A stretch of 40,636 bases of DNA from Gammaproteobacteria bacterium. GTDB taxonomy: Bacteria > Pseudomonadota > Gammaproteobacteria > Pseudomonadales > Azotimanducaceae. Each line of letters begins with the position of its first letter. Position 1 is the first letter of the stretch. The stretch covers positions 9,988-50,623 of the forward strand of contig JAHEEG010000011.1 of the NCBI GenBank assembly GCA_024640825.1. Reading direction: 5' to 3'. The position numbers were made by a program, and so were the translations under genes. The notes beneath the pieces were generated by a model. It was given only the letters and a program-made list of their open reading frames with translations, was not told the origin of the DNA and did not search any database. Below are positions 39,521 through 40,636 of the stretch, in pieces.

Positions 39521-40456
39521 ATGGAACATTGCGTCTTCATCCACACCAACCCGAAACAGATTCTTGGTGCCATCGTTGCCCGTCACGCGCTGCGTCGCAG
39601 CTCCAGCAATAACGACCGTTTCGATGTGCGGTTCATCAATACGACGGATCACCCTTTCCTCCACGAGATGGAAGGCCAGCTTTATCTGCGTGACGGAGTG
39701 AAGCGGGTGTGGCTCAATGACGATCTGCAGTCGTTTACCCCGTTGCGATTCATGCCCCCGGCGCTGATGGGTTATCAGGGTCGGGCCATCGTCATGGACC
39801 CGGACATCTTTGCCGTTGCCGATATCTGGGAGCTGTTGAACCGTGACATGCAGGGCAAAGCCATCATGTGCCGCCCGCGTTCCGGTACCAAGGGCCTCGT
39901 AGATCGCTGTCTGGCATCCAGCGTCATGTTGCTGGACTGCGCGAAGCTAACGCACTGGCGCTGCGAGGAACAGTTCCGGTCGATGTTCGACGCCAAGCTC
40001 GACTATCACGACTGGATCTGTCTGAAGACCGAGCCGCTGGAAAGCATCGGCATGTTCGAGAACGAATGGAACGACTTTGACCACCTCACCTCGCGCACCA
40101 AGATGCTGCACACCACGCGCAGAAAAACCCAGCCCTGGAAGACCGGACTGCCTGTGGACTGGCGGCCAGCGGAACGTTTCAGGCTGTTTCCTCCCATAGG
40201 CTGGCTGATGCGAGGCCGCCGCAAGCTGTTCGGCGACTATGCATTCCTGGGCAATTACAAAGCGCATCCGGATGAGAACCAGGAACGGCTGTTCTTTGGG
40301 CTGCTGCGTGAGTGCCTCGAAGAGGGTGTGGTGACAGAGCAGATGCTGGAGGCGGAAATGTCACAGAACCACGTTCGCCACGATGCGCGGGAGGTTCTGG
40401 AGAAAACCCCACCCCTGGCCCCGCCTCCGCAGCCGCCGCTGGCGTTGCCTGCCTGA
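39521..40456 (+). CDS. GT8-like glycosyltransferase family protein
   Basis: A 311-residue protein from ATG 39521, 11 bp after the sulfotransferase gene. It opens C-V-F-I-H-T-N-P-K-Q, typical of a GT-A nucleotide-sugar fold, and has I-V-M-D-P-D-I-F-A-V-A-D-I-W-E-L-L, the position of the metal-binding DxD (here D-P-D) in GT8 enzymes. M-L-H-T-T-R-R-K-T-Q-P-W near residue 203 resembles the His-containing closing motif of the family. The final 20 residues are proline-rich (P-P-L-A-P-P-P-Q-P-P), which is unusual. Probably transfers a sugar in the same locus. The family call is by motif only. Confidence 0.72.
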   Translation: MEHCVFIHTNPKQILGAIVARHALRRSSSNNDRFDVRFINTTDHPFLHEMEGQLYLRDGVKRVWLNDDLQSFTPLRFMPPALMGYQGRAIVMDPDIFAVADIWELLNRDMQGKAIMCRPRSGTKGLVDRCLASSVMLLDCAKLTHWRCEEQFRSMFDAKLDYHDWICLKTEPLESIGMFENEWNDFDHLTSRTKMLHTTRRKTQPWKTGLPVDWRPAERFRLFPPIGWLMRGRRKLFGDYAFLGNYKAHPDENQERLFFGLLRECLEEGVVTEQMLEAEMSQNHVRHDAREVLEKTPPLAPPPQPPLALPA

Positions 40457-40457
40457 T

Positions 40458-40636
40458 CTAATCCCGGCGCGGCGCGTTGTCGTGCTTCCCGGCGCTTTTC
40501 GACATCAGCGACAGAACCCGCGTAATGGTTGCATTCAGGGAGCCGTCCTCGACATGGCGGGTGCTCGGATTGCCCTTGCCAAGCCAGGCCGCACGACCAT
40601 TTCCGACGAGCTTAGCGTGTATCCGTCCCACATCTC
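40458..40636 (-). CDS. C-terminal fragment of an unidentified gene running off the window end
   Basis: 58 codons are open on the minus strand from the window edge to TAG at 40458-40460: G-R-I-H-A-K-L-V-G-N-G-R-A-A-W-L-G-K-G-N, then R-V-L-S-L-M-S-K-S, with a basic charged tail. It converges on the GT8-like gene two bases after its stop codon. The other two minus-strand frames are broken by stops, and codon-like composition supports this frame. No family is recognised from this short tail; a surface-glycan gene would fit the neighbourhood. Confidence 0.5.
   Translation of the reverse strand, partial: DVGRIHAKLVGNGRAAWLGKGNPSTRHVEDGSLNATITRVLSLMSKSAGKHDNAPRRD

Overview
The window is GC-rich, densely coded bacterial DNA with strong Shine-Dalgarno sites and short gene gaps. 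The mix of genes (two TonB-dependent receptors, an NnrS membrane protein, a Tat-exported SnoaL-like protein, a CspA-type cold shock protein, Rieske, P450, LLM and crotonase-type catabolic enzymes) suggests an aerobic, probably marine, gammaproteobacterium with a broad catabolic repertoire. That placement is inferred from gene content only; there is no rRNA or other phylogenetic marker. I saw no tRNA, CRISPR array, insertion sequence or integrase, and no recognisable transcription factor gene.

Region 1 (1-4.8 kb): the 3' end of an M13 metallopeptidase gene, a crotonase-family gene on the minus strand, and divergently a three-gene plus-strand cluster (CoA-acylating-type aldehyde dehydrogenase, Rieske oxygenase alpha subunit, nitroreductase). 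Region 2 (4.8-8.8 kb): a probable copper-uptake module: a DUF2946-like protein, an OprC/NosA-like TonB-dependent receptor and a lipoprotein, then a small secreted protein on the minus strand. Region 3 (8.8-16.2 kb): catabolic enzymes: a second crotonase, two LLM flavin oxidoreductases, a P450-SDR-amidohydrolase operon, a bicupin and a SnoaL-like protein. Between the SnoaL gene and a large TonB-dependent receptor (17.2-19.6 kb) lies a decayed mosaic that appears to be stitched from hydantoinase B and hydantoinase A fragments.

Region 4 (19.7-24.3 kb): housekeeping and stress genes (GAPDH, cold shock protein, a Lys-rich mini-protein, macrodomain, SRPBCC protein) mixed with debris: a 4 x 14 bp tandem repeat, a LOG-family pseudogene with an in-frame TAG, and an unidentified broken frame. 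Region 5 (24.4-29.8 kb) is the most interesting catabolic block. It is a tight operon of a SAM methyltransferase, 2-oxoacid dehydrogenase E1 alpha and E1 beta (ATGA-coupled), a nitronate-monooxygenase-like flavoprotein lacking the usual His, and an ATGA-coupled DhlA-type haloalkane dehalogenase with its whole catalytic set; a HAD phosphatase follows. Region 6 (29.9-33.2 kb, minus strand): SDR, P450 and NnrS, probably one transcript.

Region 7 (33.3 kb to the end) looks like a surface-glycan or secreted-metabolite decoration locus: an ELM1-like protein, an FkbM methyltransferase, a natural fusion of a Gfo/Idh/MocA dehydrogenase with a PhyH-type dioxygenase, and a TylF-like methyltransferase on the minus strand; a sulfotransferase and a GT8-like glycosyltransferase on the plus strand; and the tail of one more minus-strand gene running off the end. 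The standout systems are the dehalogenase/E1/flavoprotein operon and the methyl/sulfo/oxidation decoration locus with its bifunctional fusion.
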